53,126 bases of DNA. It comes from Gemmatimonadaceae bacterium (GTDB taxonomy: Bacteria > Gemmatimonadota > Gemmatimonadetes > Gemmatimonadales > Gemmatimonadaceae). Position numbers and translations under genes: made by a program. Below the pieces are notes generated by a model. The model was not told the origin of the DNA. It made no database searches and saw only the letters and a program-made list of their open reading frames with translations. Numbering within the stretch: position 1 is the first letter of the stretch; every line of letters starts with the position of its first letter. Of this stretch, positions 7,289-15,234 are shown piece by piece. Location of the stretch: NCBI GenBank assembly GCA_024710705.1, contig JANJUF010000066.1, positions 1 through 53,126 of the forward strand, in the 5' to 3' direction.

Positions 7289-8317
7289 GTGCGGGGTGGG
7301 GAGGAGCTTCCGCTGGCTCCTCTCAATGCTTGGCTTGCCGCGGCGGCGCCTTCGGTGGGTACTGTTTCGGCGGTGGAGCAGTTTCCGGGTGGGTTCTCCA
7401 ACCTTACCTACCTGCTGATCACGTCATCGGGCGAGTACGTCTTGCGGCGGCCTCCGCTCGGTGTGGGGGTGGGGGTGGCGCACGATATGCCGCGTGAGGC
7501 GCGGATTCTTTCCGTCTGTGAGCTGCGGGGGATTCCGGCGCCGCGGCACATCGCGACCTGTGAAGACCTCTCGGTGATGGGTGTGCCGTTCTATGTCATG
7601 GAGCGGGTGCGCGGGGTGATCCTGCGTGGGGCGACGCCACCTTCGTTCTATGATGCCGCGGCGTTTGCCGTGCTCGGCGAGCGCTTCCTTGATACGCTCG
7701 TTGCCATTCATGGCGCGACGCCGAGTGATCCGGTGATCGGTGGGCTCGGCAAGCCGCTGGGATATGTGCAGCGCCAAGTGGAGGGGTGGACGGCGCGCTA
7801 CGAGAAGGCGCGCACCGATACGGTGCCTTCGGTCGAACAGTTGGCGGCTTGGCTGGCGGAGCATCAGCCCAGCGAGAGTGGGGCCTGCCTGGTGCACAAC
7901 GACTACAAGTACGACAACATCGTGCTCGATCCGGTGCAGCCAGGGAAGATCATTGCCGTGCTCGACTGGGAGATGGCGACAGTGGGCGACCCCTTGCTCG
8001 ATGTAGGCACGACGCTGGGCTACTGGGTGGAGGCGGGGGACCATCCGGCCTTCAAGGCGCTGGGCCTGGGGATGACGGCGCTGCCGGGCAACCTCACGCG
8101 GGCGCAGCTCTGGGAGCGCTACCTGAAGAAGAGCGGGCGGGCGGATCGCCCGAGCGTGTGGTACCAAGCGTTCGGCGTGTTCAAGATCGCCGTGATCGCG
8201 CAGCAGATCCACGCGCGGTACAAGAAGGGGCTCACCGCCGATGAGCGCTTCGCCAAGCTCGGCGACGCGGTGCGGCTGATGGGGGAGATGGGCGGCGCGC
8301 TGATCGCCAAAGCCTAG
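7235..8317 (+). CDS. APH-family small-molecule kinase (LvaA/ACAD11 kinase-domain-like)
   Basis: A protein-kinase-like phosphotransferase of up to 360 residues. It has a catalytic-loop motif VHNDYKYDNIVLDP (Asp223, Asn228) and a metal-binding VLDWEMATVGDP (Asp244), followed by the conserved LGYW. This branch is the one fused to acyl-CoA dehydrogenases in mammalian ACAD10/11 and represented by LvaA in levulinate catabolism, where 4-hydroxyacyl-CoA is phosphorylated. It is not expected to be an antibiotic resistance enzyme. The gene starts inside the dehydrogenase gene (ATGA overlap). The first 18 codons are a tandem duplication, so ATG 7262 or GTG 7289 could also serve as start. Confidence 0.88.
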   Translation: MKGAGDITAMKGAGDTTAVRGGEELPLAPLNAWLAAAAPSVGTVSAVEQFPGGFSNLTYLLITSSGEYVLRRPPLGVGVGVAHDMPREARILSVCELRGIPAPRHIATCEDLSVMGVPFYVMERVRGVILRGATPPSFYDAAAFAVLGERFLDTLVAIHGATPSDPVIGGLGKPLGYVQRQVEGWTARYEKARTDTVPSVEQLAAWLAEHQPSESGACLVHNDYKYDNIVLDPVQPGKIIAVLDWEMATVGDPLLDVGTTLGYWVEAGDHPAFKALGLGMTALPGNLTRAQLWERYLKKSGRADRPSVWYQAFGVFKIAVIAQQIHARYKKGLTADERFAKLGDAVRLMGEMGGALIAKA

Positions 8318-8360
8318 GGAGCAGCTCGCCGCGCGACTTTGTGCGCGCCGAGTTCAGCTG

Positions 8361-8834
8361 ATGCCGAGCTTCGACCTTTCCTCTCCGCTCGTCGCGCTTG
8401 GTTCGGCGGCGCTGCTGGGATTCTTGTCTGGCATCTTGCCAACGGGGATGGCCGAGGCGCTGGCGGTGGCGATTGGGTTCGTGGAGCCTCCGGAGCTCTC
8501 GCTGGGGATGTACCTCGCGTTCACGGTGTCGCACGTGGCGGCGAAACTGCCGTGGTACTGCGCGGGCACCCACGCGGATCGCATCACATCGCCGCGGGTG
8601 GTGCAGGCCGTGGCGCGCGCGCGGGACTTGCTGCGGCAGCGGCCGAGCTACGGCGTGGGGGTGTTGGCGCTCAGCGCGGTGGCGAGCGTGCCGCCGTTCC
8701 ATCTCTCGAGCATCGCGGCGGGGATCACGCGGATTCCGGTGCTGCCGTTCGCCCTGATCTGCCTGGGTGGGCGGCTGGTGCGGTTCGGCGTGTTGGCGGG
8801 GGTGCCGTTGCTGCTGCGGGCGTGGTGGGGCTGA
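8361..8834 (+). CDS. Small VTT/DedA-like membrane protein
   Basis: A 157-residue integral membrane protein with about four hydrophobic segments (LVALGSAALLGFLSGILPTG, LGMYLAFTVSHVAAKLPW, GVGVLALSAVASVPPFHLSSIAAG, LPFALICLGGRLVRFGVLAG). The PPFHLSSIAAG and GGRLVRFGVL blocks resemble the VTT/SNARE-associated (DedA-like) family, whose members move lipids or small molecules across membranes. It follows the kinase gene by 43 bases on the same strand and ends four bases before a convergent gene. No clear ribosome-binding site is visible. Function is not assignable beyond family resemblance. Confidence 0.65.
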   Translation: MPSFDLSSPLVALGSAALLGFLSGILPTGMAEALAVAIGFVEPPELSLGMYLAFTVSHVAAKLPWYCAGTHADRITSPRVVQAVARARDLLRQRPSYGVGVLALSAVASVPPFHLSSIAAGITRIPVLPFALICLGGRLVRFGVLAGVPLLLRAWWG

Positions 8835-8838
8835 GGCG

Positions 8839-9531
8839 CTAGCCCTCGTCCTTGCTGCCGGTGATGCGCAGCAGGCGATCGGCCACCTCGTCCATCTGCA
8901 GGCGACGCGTCTTGCGCCAGCGCGGGAGTTGCAGCAGGCCAGCGCCGAAGAGCGTGGCGCCGATCAAGAACAGGCTCCCGAAGCTGTCGATGGCGTTGTT
9001 GAGCGTGTCGAGGCCGGCGGTTGCGGCTGCGGCGACGGAGATGCCCGTGATCGACGCCAGGACCAGTCCACCAGCTATGTACGCCCGCGCCCTGCCGTGC
9101 GAGGTGCGGAAGCGGACAAGCTGGCCCTCGCCGCTGGGTTCGACGAGGACGTGGAGATTGCCGTTGCTCCAGGTGCGGAAGGCACCTTGCACGGTGATGA
9201 GCCCGCGCGCCTCGAAGGTGTCGCGGAGGCGGACGACGAGGGCATCCCACTCGTCGTCGGTGAGGCGGCGCTCGAGGCGGATGGTGCGGGCGACGCCGGT
9301 GGGGATGCCGAGCAGGCTCGAGACGCGCGGCGTGGCGGGTTGGTCGAGCTCGCGGGCGGCCTGGGCGACGAGCTCGGGCGCGATCCCGGCCTCGCGTCCG
9401 ATGCTCTGCAGCTCGGCGAGACTCATCCCTTCGCTGGGCGGGAGCTGCTGCTGGGGCGCGCGCTGCTGCACCTCCGTGGCGCGGCGGAAGATCTCGGAGA
9501 TCTCGTCATCGGAGTAGCGGCGGTCGGCCAT
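8839..9531 (-). CDS. Conserved hypothetical two-helix membrane protein
   Basis: A 230-residue protein of unknown function. The N-terminus (MADRRYSDDEISEIFRRATE) is followed by a linker and a second helical block (MSLAELQSIGREAGIAPELV), a pattern I associate with small bacterial regulators that precede a membrane anchor. A mixed alpha/beta region (LERRLTDDEWDALVVRLRDTF) comes next, then two transmembrane segments near residues 158-180 and 190-208, and a basic C-terminus. ATG 9531 is preferred to an upstream start that adds 22 residues and overlaps the divergent VOC gene at 9578. It converges on the VTT-like gene with a four-base gap. Confidence 0.65.
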   Translation of the reverse strand: MADRRYSDDEISEIFRRATEVQQRAPQQQLPPSEGMSLAELQSIGREAGIAPELVAQAARELDQPATPRVSSLLGIPTGVARTIRLERRLTDDEWDALVVRLRDTFEARGLITVQGAFRTWSNGNLHVLVEPSGEGQLVRFRTSHGRARAYIAGGLVLASITGISVAAAATAGLDTLNNAIDSFGSLFLIGATLFGAGLLQLPRWRKTRRLQMDEVADRLLRITGSKDEG

Positions 9532-9577
9532 CGGTGAAATGTTGTAGGCGGACCCCCACGAGGCAAATGGAGCGGCG

Positions 9578-9955
9578 ATGACGATCCGGCTGGGCAAGAT
9601 CCAACAGATCGCGCTGGTGCAGCACGATGTGGACCGGGCGGTGCCGTTCTACCGCGACGGCTTGGGCCTGCCGCTGCAGTTCGCGATGGCGGGGATGGCC
9701 TTCTTCGACGCCGGTGGCGTGCGGCTGATGCTCTCGAAGCCGTCATCGCCGGAGGTGGACCACAAGAACTCGATTCTCTACTTCGAGGTGGAGAACTGCG
9801 CGGCGGCGCACGCGGCGCTCAAGGCGCGCGGGGTGCCGTTCGATGACGAACCGCACTTGGTGGGGAAGACCGGCACGCACGAGCTGTGGATGGCGTTTTG
9901 TCGGGATCCGGAGGGGAATCTGATTGCCATTTCGGAGTCGCGACCGATTTCCTGA
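9578..9955 (+). CDS. VOC-family (glyoxalase/dioxygenase fold) protein
   Basis: A 125-residue vicinal-oxygen-chelate protein with one full betaalphabeta-betabeta module pair: IQQIALVQHDVDRAVPFYRDGLGLPL at the N-terminus, FFDAGGVRLML, then LYFEVENCAAAHAALKARGV and FCRDPEGNLIAISE. Family members use a metal to act on or bind small electrophiles, for example glyoxalase, dioxygenase or fosfomycin-resistance enzymes. The exact substrate cannot be read from sequence. GGAG lies several bases upstream of ATG 9578. It is a single gene, divergent from the hypothetical membrane protein and convergent with the next gene across a large inverted repeat. Confidence 0.88.
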   Translation: MTIRLGKIQQIALVQHDVDRAVPFYRDGLGLPLQFAMAGMAFFDAGGVRLMLSKPSSPEVDHKNSILYFEVENCAAAHAALKARGVPFDDEPHLVGKTGTHELWMAFCRDPEGNLIAISESRPIS

Positions 9956-9963
9956 ACTGCCTT

Positions 9964-10079
9964 GCCACAGAGACACAGAGGCACAGAGAACCGCAATGAT
10001 TGGGGGGAGCGCCACCGAGACATTCGGCAGCGCTCCCCCTAAGGCTTTGTTGTCCTCTGTGTCCCTGTGCCTCTGTGGC
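9964..10079. repeat. Nested inverted repeat between convergent genes
   Basis: Two nested palindromes fill most of the 140-bp spacer between convergent genes. Outer arms: about 27 bp at 9964-9990 (GCCACAGAGACACAGAGGC...) and 10053-10079, about 23 of 27 positions pairing. Inner arms: GGGGGAGCGC (10003-10012) and GCGCTCCCCC (10030-10039), a perfect 10-bp stem, with CCGA/TCGG inside the loop. It may end both transcripts, or it may be a mobile palindromic element of REP/MITE type. Confidence 0.8.
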
Positions 10080-10095
10080 CGAGCAGTTGAGAAGC

Positions 10096-10440
10096 TCAGC
10101 CCTCGTACAGATCCCGGCTGAGCAGCAACTGGATGTGCTCCGACGACTCAGACTCGATCGCCTGCACCGAGAGCGGCAGCGTGCCGTCAGGCCGCACCAT
10201 TCCTTTCACTTCGTCATACAGCGCCGCCACAAAATCGAGCACGTCGTCGCGATTGCCACCGATGCGCATCTGCGTCTGGAAGGCCGTGCGGATGGGCGGC
10301 TTGGACAGCGAAATGTGCAGCCGCGCGGCTGGGCGCGGGGCGCGGGCACGGATCTCCGTCTCGATCGCGTCGAGCTTGGCGGCGCGCGACATGGCGGTGG
10401 AGCGGTCCATACGGTCGGCGATGGTGAGGGGCTGGGCCAT
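10096..10440 (-). CDS. Hypothetical small protein downstream of fadA
   Basis: A 114-residue soluble protein that I do not recognise. It begins MAQPLTIADRMDRSTAMSRAAKLDAIETEIRARAPRP, has a central PIRTAFQTQMRIGGNRDDVLDFVAALYDEV helix region, and ends in SVQAIESESSEHIQLLLSRDLYEG. There is no signal peptide, membrane segment or cysteine motif. ATG 10440 is used because the upstream in-frame start adds seventeen residues without a ribosome-binding site. It lies 81 bases after the thiolase gene on the same strand and may be co-transcribed with it. Its transcript would end at the inverted repeat 9964-10079. Confidence 0.55.
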   Translation of the reverse strand: MAQPLTIADRMDRSTAMSRAAKLDAIETEIRARAPRPAARLHISLSKPPIRTAFQTQMRIGGNRDDVLDFVAALYDEVKGMVRPDGTLPLSVQAIESESSEHIQLLLSRDLYEG

Positions 10441-10521
10441 GGCGAATCTCTGGAGAAGGGAACGCAGAGGGGGTCCGAACCATTCCCACACGCAAGAACA
10501 ATACCGGACCCCCCATTCCGC

Positions 10522-11688
10522 TCAGTACACCTCGAAGAGTCCTGCGGCTCCCATGCCCCCACCGATGCACATGGTCACCATGCCTGTGCCACCGCCGCGA
10601 CGCCCCAGCTCATGCACGAGCTGCACCGTGAGCTTGGCCCCGGTGGCCCCCAACGGATGACCGAGAGCGATGGCCCCGCCGTTCACGTTCACGTTGCCGG
10701 TGTCCATCTCGAGGTCCTTGATGACCGCCAGCGCCTGGGCGGCGAAGGCCTCGTTGAACTCGATCAGCTTCACGTCCTTGAGCGCCATTCCCGCACGCTT
10801 GAGGGCCTTGGGCACGGCCTTCACGGGGCCGATGCCCATCACGTCGGGCTCCACGCCGGCGGTGGCGAAGGTGATGAAGCGGGCCAGCGGCTTCAAGCCC
10901 AGCGCCTTGGCCTTGACGGCGCTCATCATCAGCACGCCCGCCGAGCCGTCGCTGAGCGGCGAGGAGTTGCCGGCCGTCACCGAGCCGCCGGGCTTGAATG
11001 CCGGTGGCAGCTTGGCGAGGCCTTCGATGGTCGTGGCGGCGCGCACCATCTCATCGGTGATGAAGAGCGACTTCTCGACTGTCTTCTTGGCCCCATTCCA
11101 CGTGACGCGCTCCACCTCGATCGGAATGATCTCGGCGGCGAAGGCGTTGCGCTTGATGGCTGCCGCGGCCTTCTGCTGCGAGCCCAACGCGAACTGATCC
11201 TGCATCTCCCGCGTGATGCCCCAACGCTTGGCCACGCGCTCGGCGGTGAAGCCCATGCCGATGTTGGCTTCGGTCATCTCGGGTGCCAGGCGGGTGTGAT
11301 ATCCGCTCATGGGTACGGCGCTCATCATCTCGGTGCCGCCGGCGAGGATGACATCGGCCATGCCGCTCATGATGGCCTGCGCGCCCTGCGCCACGGTCTG
11401 CAGCCCGCTGGAGCAGAAGCGGTTTACCGTCATGGCGCTCACATCCACCGGGAATCCGGCCCGCAGCACGGCGAGGCGCGCGTGGTTCAAGCCCTGGCCG
11501 GCCTCGGGCATGGCGCAGCCCCAGACCACGTCATCAATCAGCATCGGGTCGAGCTTCACGCGATCCACCACGGCGCGCATCACGGCCGCCGAGAGATCCA
11601 CCGGGTGCGTATTGGCGAGCGAACCATCCTTCTTGCCGCGCCCGACAGCCGAACGGGCGGCGCTCACGATCACGACTTCCTGCGACAT
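10522..11688 (-). CDS. fadA: Acetyl-CoA C-acyltransferase (3-ketoacyl-CoA thiolase)
   Basis: A 388-residue thiolase that performs the last step of beta-oxidation, cleaving 3-ketoacyl-CoA with CoA. The nucleophilic cysteine is C92 in NRFCSSG. The C-terminal acid/base residues are H344 in GGAIALGHPLGATGA and C374 in TMCIGGGMG; the NEAFAAQ motif is also present. Length and motifs are standard. It follows the FadN-like gene with a 26-base gap on the minus strand, giving the fadN-fadA order seen in Bacillus. Start ATG 11688 has GAGAGAACGAT just upstream. It should work with the FadN-like protein and the acyl-CoA genes at 5.2-8.3 kb. Confidence 0.95.
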   Translation of the reverse strand: MSQEVVIVSAARSAVGRGKKDGSLANTHPVDLSAAVMRAVVDRVKLDPMLIDDVVWGCAMPEAGQGLNHARLAVLRAGFPVDVSAMTVNRFCSSGLQTVAQGAQAIMSGMADVILAGGTEMMSAVPMSGYHTRLAPEMTEANIGMGFTAERVAKRWGITREMQDQFALGSQQKAAAAIKRNAFAAEIIPIEVERVTWNGAKKTVEKSLFITDEMVRAATTIEGLAKLPPAFKPGGSVTAGNSSPLSDGSAGVLMMSAVKAKALGLKPLARFITFATAGVEPDVMGIGPVKAVPKALKRAGMALKDVKLIEFNEAFAAQALAVIKDLEMDTGNVNVNGGAIALGHPLGATGAKLTVQLVHELGRRGGGTGMVTMCIGGGMGAAGLFEVY

Positions 11689-11714
11689 ATCGTTCTCTCC
11701 GTGATGTGAAGCGC

Positions 11715-14042
11715 TCAGTTCCTGAGCGGCTTGCCGGTGGTGAGGGTGTGGGCGATGCGTTCCTGCGTCTCCTTGGTGCCAAGGAGTCTCAGGAACGAAT
11801 CGCGCTCGAGGTCGAGGAGGTCCTGCTCGGTCACTTCACGCGCCGGGCCATCGCCGCCGGCGAGGATGAGGGCGACCTCGTGGCCGATGCGCACGTCGTG
11901 GGCGCTGGCCTGGCCGGCCTCCTGGAAGGACCACAGCGCGTAGTCGAGATTGGCCACGGCCTGCTTGCCGAGGGCCATCATCTTGCGCGGCTGCGGCGCC
12001 ACGTAGTCCGGTGCGAGGTCGAGCACGCGGGCCTTGGCGTCGGCGATGAGCACGTCGCGGTTCATGGTGATGCGGTCGGCCACGGGGCGCAGGAAGCCGA
12101 AACTGCGGGCTTCATGGGCGCTGGTGCTTGTCTGCGCGAGGGCGATGAGCTTGAAGGCGCGCTTCAGGCCCTCGAACGGATCGGCCTCGTCGTACGGCGC
12201 GAGCGCGTTGGTGAAGCGGAAGGCGAGCTCCTTGGTGCCACCGCCGCCGGGAATGAGGCCGACGCCCACTTCCACGAGTCCCATATACAGCTCGGCGTGG
12301 GCCTGGATGCGATCGCAATGCAGCGAGATCTCGCAGCCGCCGCCGAGCGTGAGGCCGAAGGGCGCGGCCACCACCGGGAACGGCGCGAAGCGGAAGGACA
12401 TCACGGTGTCCTGGAACCGCTTGGTCATCTGCTCGAGCGTCTTCCAGTCGCCCTTCTCGAGCGCGGCGCGCGGTGCGGCGAGATTCGCGCCAGCGGTGAA
12501 GGTGCGCGGGTCATCGTTGCCGATCACCAATCCGGCGTGCCCCTTGGCGGCGATGAACTCCAGCGACTCGGCCACGAGATCCATCACGCCGGCGCCGAGG
12601 GTGTTCATCTTGCCGCAGAATTCGAGGCAGAGCACGCCATCGCCGATGTCCACGAGGCGGGCCTCGGCGTTCTCCTTCAGCACCTTGCCGGCGCGACGGA
12701 GGTCGGCGAGGGCGATCTGTCCCGGTATCGCGGGAACGGCGATGCGCTTGGATGGTGCGTCGAGCGCAGGAATAGTGGGAGAAGGCGCGGAGTCGTCGTA
12801 GAAACGCGCCCCGGCATCGGCCAGCAGCGGCGGGACGTCCTTGCCCGCTGCCTGCATGGCGCCGCGCAGCCACTCGAGCCCGAAGGCGTCCATGGCGCGG
12901 AAGGGGCCGACTTCCCAGCCGTAGCCCCACTCCATGGCACGATCGATTGCCGCGAGGTCATAGGCGAGCTGCGGCGCGAGCAGGCAGGCGTAGTGGCACT
13001 GCTCCACGAGCAAGTCGCGAAGGAAATCGCCGTGCTTACCACCGATCTCACGCGCCTTGGCCAAGCGTTCGGCGATGGGCTTCTTGGTGATGGCATCGAT
13101 CTCCGGCGTGCCGAAGCGTCCCATGTCCTCGTAGTCGAGCGTCTTCCAGTTGAGGGCGAGGATGCTCTTGCCGTCCTTCTTGTAGAACCCGGCCTTCGTC
13201 TTGTCGCCCAGGCGGCCGGTCTTCACGAGCTCGTGCACGAAGGGCACGAGGGCCAGGTCCTCGCCGGTGGTCTGCGAGAGGCCGGCGGTGACGTGCACGA
13301 GCACGTCGAGTCCGGAGAGATCGCCGGTGCGGAAGGTGGCGGTCTTGGCGCGGCCAATGAACGCGCCGGTGAGCGTGTCCACCTCGGGAATGGTGAGATC
13401 GTGCTTCAGCATCAAGCGACCGGCGACGACCATGCCGTGCACGCCCAGGCGATTGGCCACGAAGCCCGGCACATCCTTGGCGAGCACGATGCCCTTGCCG
13501 AGCACGCGCTCTTGGAAGTGGCGGATGGACGACAGCACCTCGGCCGACGTGGAGCTCGTGGGGATGAGCTCCAGCAGGTGCATGTAGCGCGGCGGATTGA
13601 AGTAGTGCGTGCCGAGGAAGCGTTCGCGGAAGCGTGGCGTGCGGCCTTCGAGGAGGATCGCCATCGGGATGCCGGAGGTGTTGCTGGTGACGATGGCGTC
13701 CGGGGCGAGCTGCTCGAGCTTGGCGAAGAGTTCCTGCTTGGGGGCCGGCTTCTCGATGATGGCTTCGCAGATCCACGAACAATCGGCGAGCAGCGAGAGA
13801 TGGTCGGCGGTGTTGCCGGTGGTGATCAGCGCCGCGGCCTTGGGGTCCATGAATGCGGCGGGCTTGGCTTTGCGGGCGCGGTCGAGGCCGTCGCGGGCGG
13901 GCTTGGAGCGGTCTGGGTGCTTGGGGTCGTCGTGGCCCGGGATGTCGAGCAGGACGACGGGGAGGCCGGCCGAGGCGGCGAGGGCGGCAATGCCGGCCCC
14001 CATGGCGCCAGCGCCGATCACTCCGACTTTCGTGATCCGCAT
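11715..14042 (-). CDS. fadN: Bifunctional 3-hydroxyacyl-CoA dehydrogenase/enoyl-CoA hydratase, FadN-type
   Basis: A 775-residue enzyme for the hydration and oxidation steps of beta-oxidation. The dehydrogenase half comes first: NAD motif GAGAMG at 10-15, then the SNTSGIPM and GTHYFNPP blocks. The hydratase half (about residues 445-660) follows, with NTLGAGVMD, FTAGANL and LGGGCEISLHCDR. This order is the reverse of E. coli FadB and matches Bacillus FadN. It is first in a minus-strand operon with fadA. The N-terminal NAD-binding residues and the acyl-CoA oxyanion region look intact. It is divergent from the methylase gene across a 133-bp spacer (14043-14175). GGAG lies about ten bases before the ATG. 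Confidence 0.93.
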   Translation of the reverse strand: MRITKVGVIGAGAMGAGIAALAASAGLPVVLLDIPGHDDPKHPDRSKPARDGLDRARKAKPAAFMDPKAAALITTGNTADHLSLLADCSWICEAIIEKPAPKQELFAKLEQLAPDAIVTSNTSGIPMAILLEGRTPRFRERFLGTHYFNPPRYMHLLELIPTSSTSAEVLSSIRHFQERVLGKGIVLAKDVPGFVANRLGVHGMVVAGRLMLKHDLTIPEVDTLTGAFIGRAKTATFRTGDLSGLDVLVHVTAGLSQTTGEDLALVPFVHELVKTGRLGDKTKAGFYKKDGKSILALNWKTLDYEDMGRFGTPEIDAITKKPIAERLAKAREIGGKHGDFLRDLLVEQCHYACLLAPQLAYDLAAIDRAMEWGYGWEVGPFRAMDAFGLEWLRGAMQAAGKDVPPLLADAGARFYDDSAPSPTIPALDAPSKRIAVPAIPGQIALADLRRAGKVLKENAEARLVDIGDGVLCLEFCGKMNTLGAGVMDLVAESLEFIAAKGHAGLVIGNDDPRTFTAGANLAAPRAALEKGDWKTLEQMTKRFQDTVMSFRFAPFPVVAAPFGLTLGGGCEISLHCDRIQAHAELYMGLVEVGVGLIPGGGGTKELAFRFTNALAPYDEADPFEGLKRAFKLIALAQTSTSAHEARSFGFLRPVADRITMNRDVLIADAKARVLDLAPDYVAPQPRKMMALGKQAVANLDYALWSFQEAGQASAHDVRIGHEVALILAGGDGPAREVTEQDLLDLERDSFLRLLGTKETQERIAHTLTTGKPLRN

Positions 14043-14163
14043 GGGTGTGCGTACTCCGAGAAGGGTGACGCGGGGGGAGCGGCCTGGGCCGCTCGGCCGT
14101 CGCAGGGCTCGGGCCGTGAGGCGGAATCTAGCGCGGGTGCTGGTCGCCAGCGGAACGGCGTCC

Positions 14164-14169
14164 TACTTT
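14164..14169 (+). promoter_or_regulatory. -10-like hexamer, leaderless start of methylase
   Basis: TACTTT ends exactly 6 nt before the GTG at 14176, so transcription would start at or next to the start codon. A TGGTCG sequence lies 17 bases upstream, but I do not consider it a proven -35 box. Confidence 0.55.
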
Positions 14170-14175
14170 GGGCGG

Positions 14176-15234
14176 GTGATCAAGTACATCGGCTCGAAGC
14201 GGAAGCTGGTTTCCCGGATCGTGGCCCTGGCGCAGGCGATTCCCGGGGCCCGTACGGCCCTGGACCTGTTCACCGGCACCACGCGGGTGGCGCAGGGGCT
14301 GAAGCAGGCGGGATTCCACGTGACGGCCAACGACCTTGCCACCTACAGCGAGGTGCTGGCCACGGCCTACATCGCCACCGATGCGCGCCGCGTGGACCTC
14401 GATGCGCTCGACGCGCACCTGGTGGAACTGAACGCGCTCGACGGGGAGCGTGGCTACTTCACGCGCACCTTCTGCGAGGAGGCGCGCTACGTGCAGCCGA
14501 AGAACGGGATGCGGGTGGATGCGATCCGTGCGCGGATTGCGGCGATGGCGGTGGACGACACCATGCGGAGCATCCTGCTCACGGCATTGCTGGAAGCCAC
14601 CGATCGGGTGGATTCCACCACGGGTCTGCAGATGTCGTACCTGAAGGCCTGGTCCACGCGAAGCCATCGCGAGCTGCGGCTGCGGCGCCCTCTCTTGCTG
14701 GCCGGCGCGGGGCGGGCCATCCGCGCCGACGCCCGGGTGACGGTGCGCCAGCCTGATGGGTATGACATCGCGTATCTCGACCCGCCGTACAACCAGCATT
14801 CGTACTTCAACAACTATCACGTGTGGGAGACGCTGGTGCGCGGCGACACGCCGCCGGCCTACGGCGTGGCGCGGAAGCGCGAAGACTGTCGTACCACCAA
14901 GAGCGCGTTCAACCGACGCCTCGAGGCCGACGGGGCGCTCGCCGAAGTGCTCGGTGCGCTGCGCGCGCGGCACGTGATCCTCTCGTTCTCCGACGAAGGA
15001 TTCCTCTCGCTGGCGCGGTTGCGGGAGATGCTGGCGGCGCGGTTCGGCGAGGTGGGCGGCATCGCGATCCCGTCCAAGCGCTACGTGGGAGCGAAGATCG
15101 GCATTCACGACCTACGCGGCGTGCTCGTGGGGGAGGTGGGGCACCTGGAGAACACCGAGTGGCTGTTCGTGGCGGGACCCGACGCGATGGAGATCGCGCG
15201 GGCGGGCACGGCACCATTGGCGGAGGTGGCATGA
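14176..15234 (+). CDS. D12-class N6-adenine DNA methyltransferase (solitary)
   Basis: A 352-residue DNA adenine methylase. The N-terminal IKYIGSKRKL and the AdoMet-binding FTGTTR (residues 32-37) are typical of the Dam/D12 class. The catalytic DPPY is at residues 202-205, followed by NQHSYFNNYHVWET. The long region between the two motifs holds a variable recognition domain. GTG 14176 is the start because the family begins at VIKYIGSK; the frame stays open far upstream only as the antisense of fadN. No restriction endonuclease gene is adjacent, so the methylase may have a regulatory or self-protection role. Its stop overlaps the next gene (ATGA), a kinase-like protein. Confidence 0.9.
   Translation: MIKYIGSKRKLVSRIVALAQAIPGARTALDLFTGTTRVAQGLKQAGFHVTANDLATYSEVLATAYIATDARRVDLDALDAHLVELNALDGERGYFTRTFCEEARYVQPKNGMRVDAIRARIAAMAVDDTMRSILLTALLEATDRVDSTTGLQMSYLKAWSTRSHRELRLRRPLLLAGAGRAIRADARVTVRQPDGYDIAYLDPPYNQHSYFNNYHVWETLVRGDTPPAYGVARKREDCRTTKSAFNRRLEADGALAEVLGALRARHVILSFSDEGFLSLARLREMLAARFGEVGGIAIPSKRYVGAKIGIHDLRGVLVGEVGHLENTEWLFVAGPDAMEIARAGTAPLAEVA

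Noticed and set aside
7235-8317. Aminoglycoside resistance gene
   Set aside because: The APH fold is shared by many small-molecule kinases. The overlap with an acyl-CoA dehydrogenase gene points to acyl-CoA metabolism.
11706-14756. 1016-codon open frame on the plus strand
   Set aside because: It is antisense to the FadN-like gene and runs into the methylase in another frame. Its translation is low-complexity and rich in Gly, Ala, His and Glu, as expected of the shadow of a GC-rich gene.
14176-15234. Restriction-modification system
   Set aside because: No endonuclease-like gene is adjacent. The neighbours are the FadN-like gene and a kinase-like protein.
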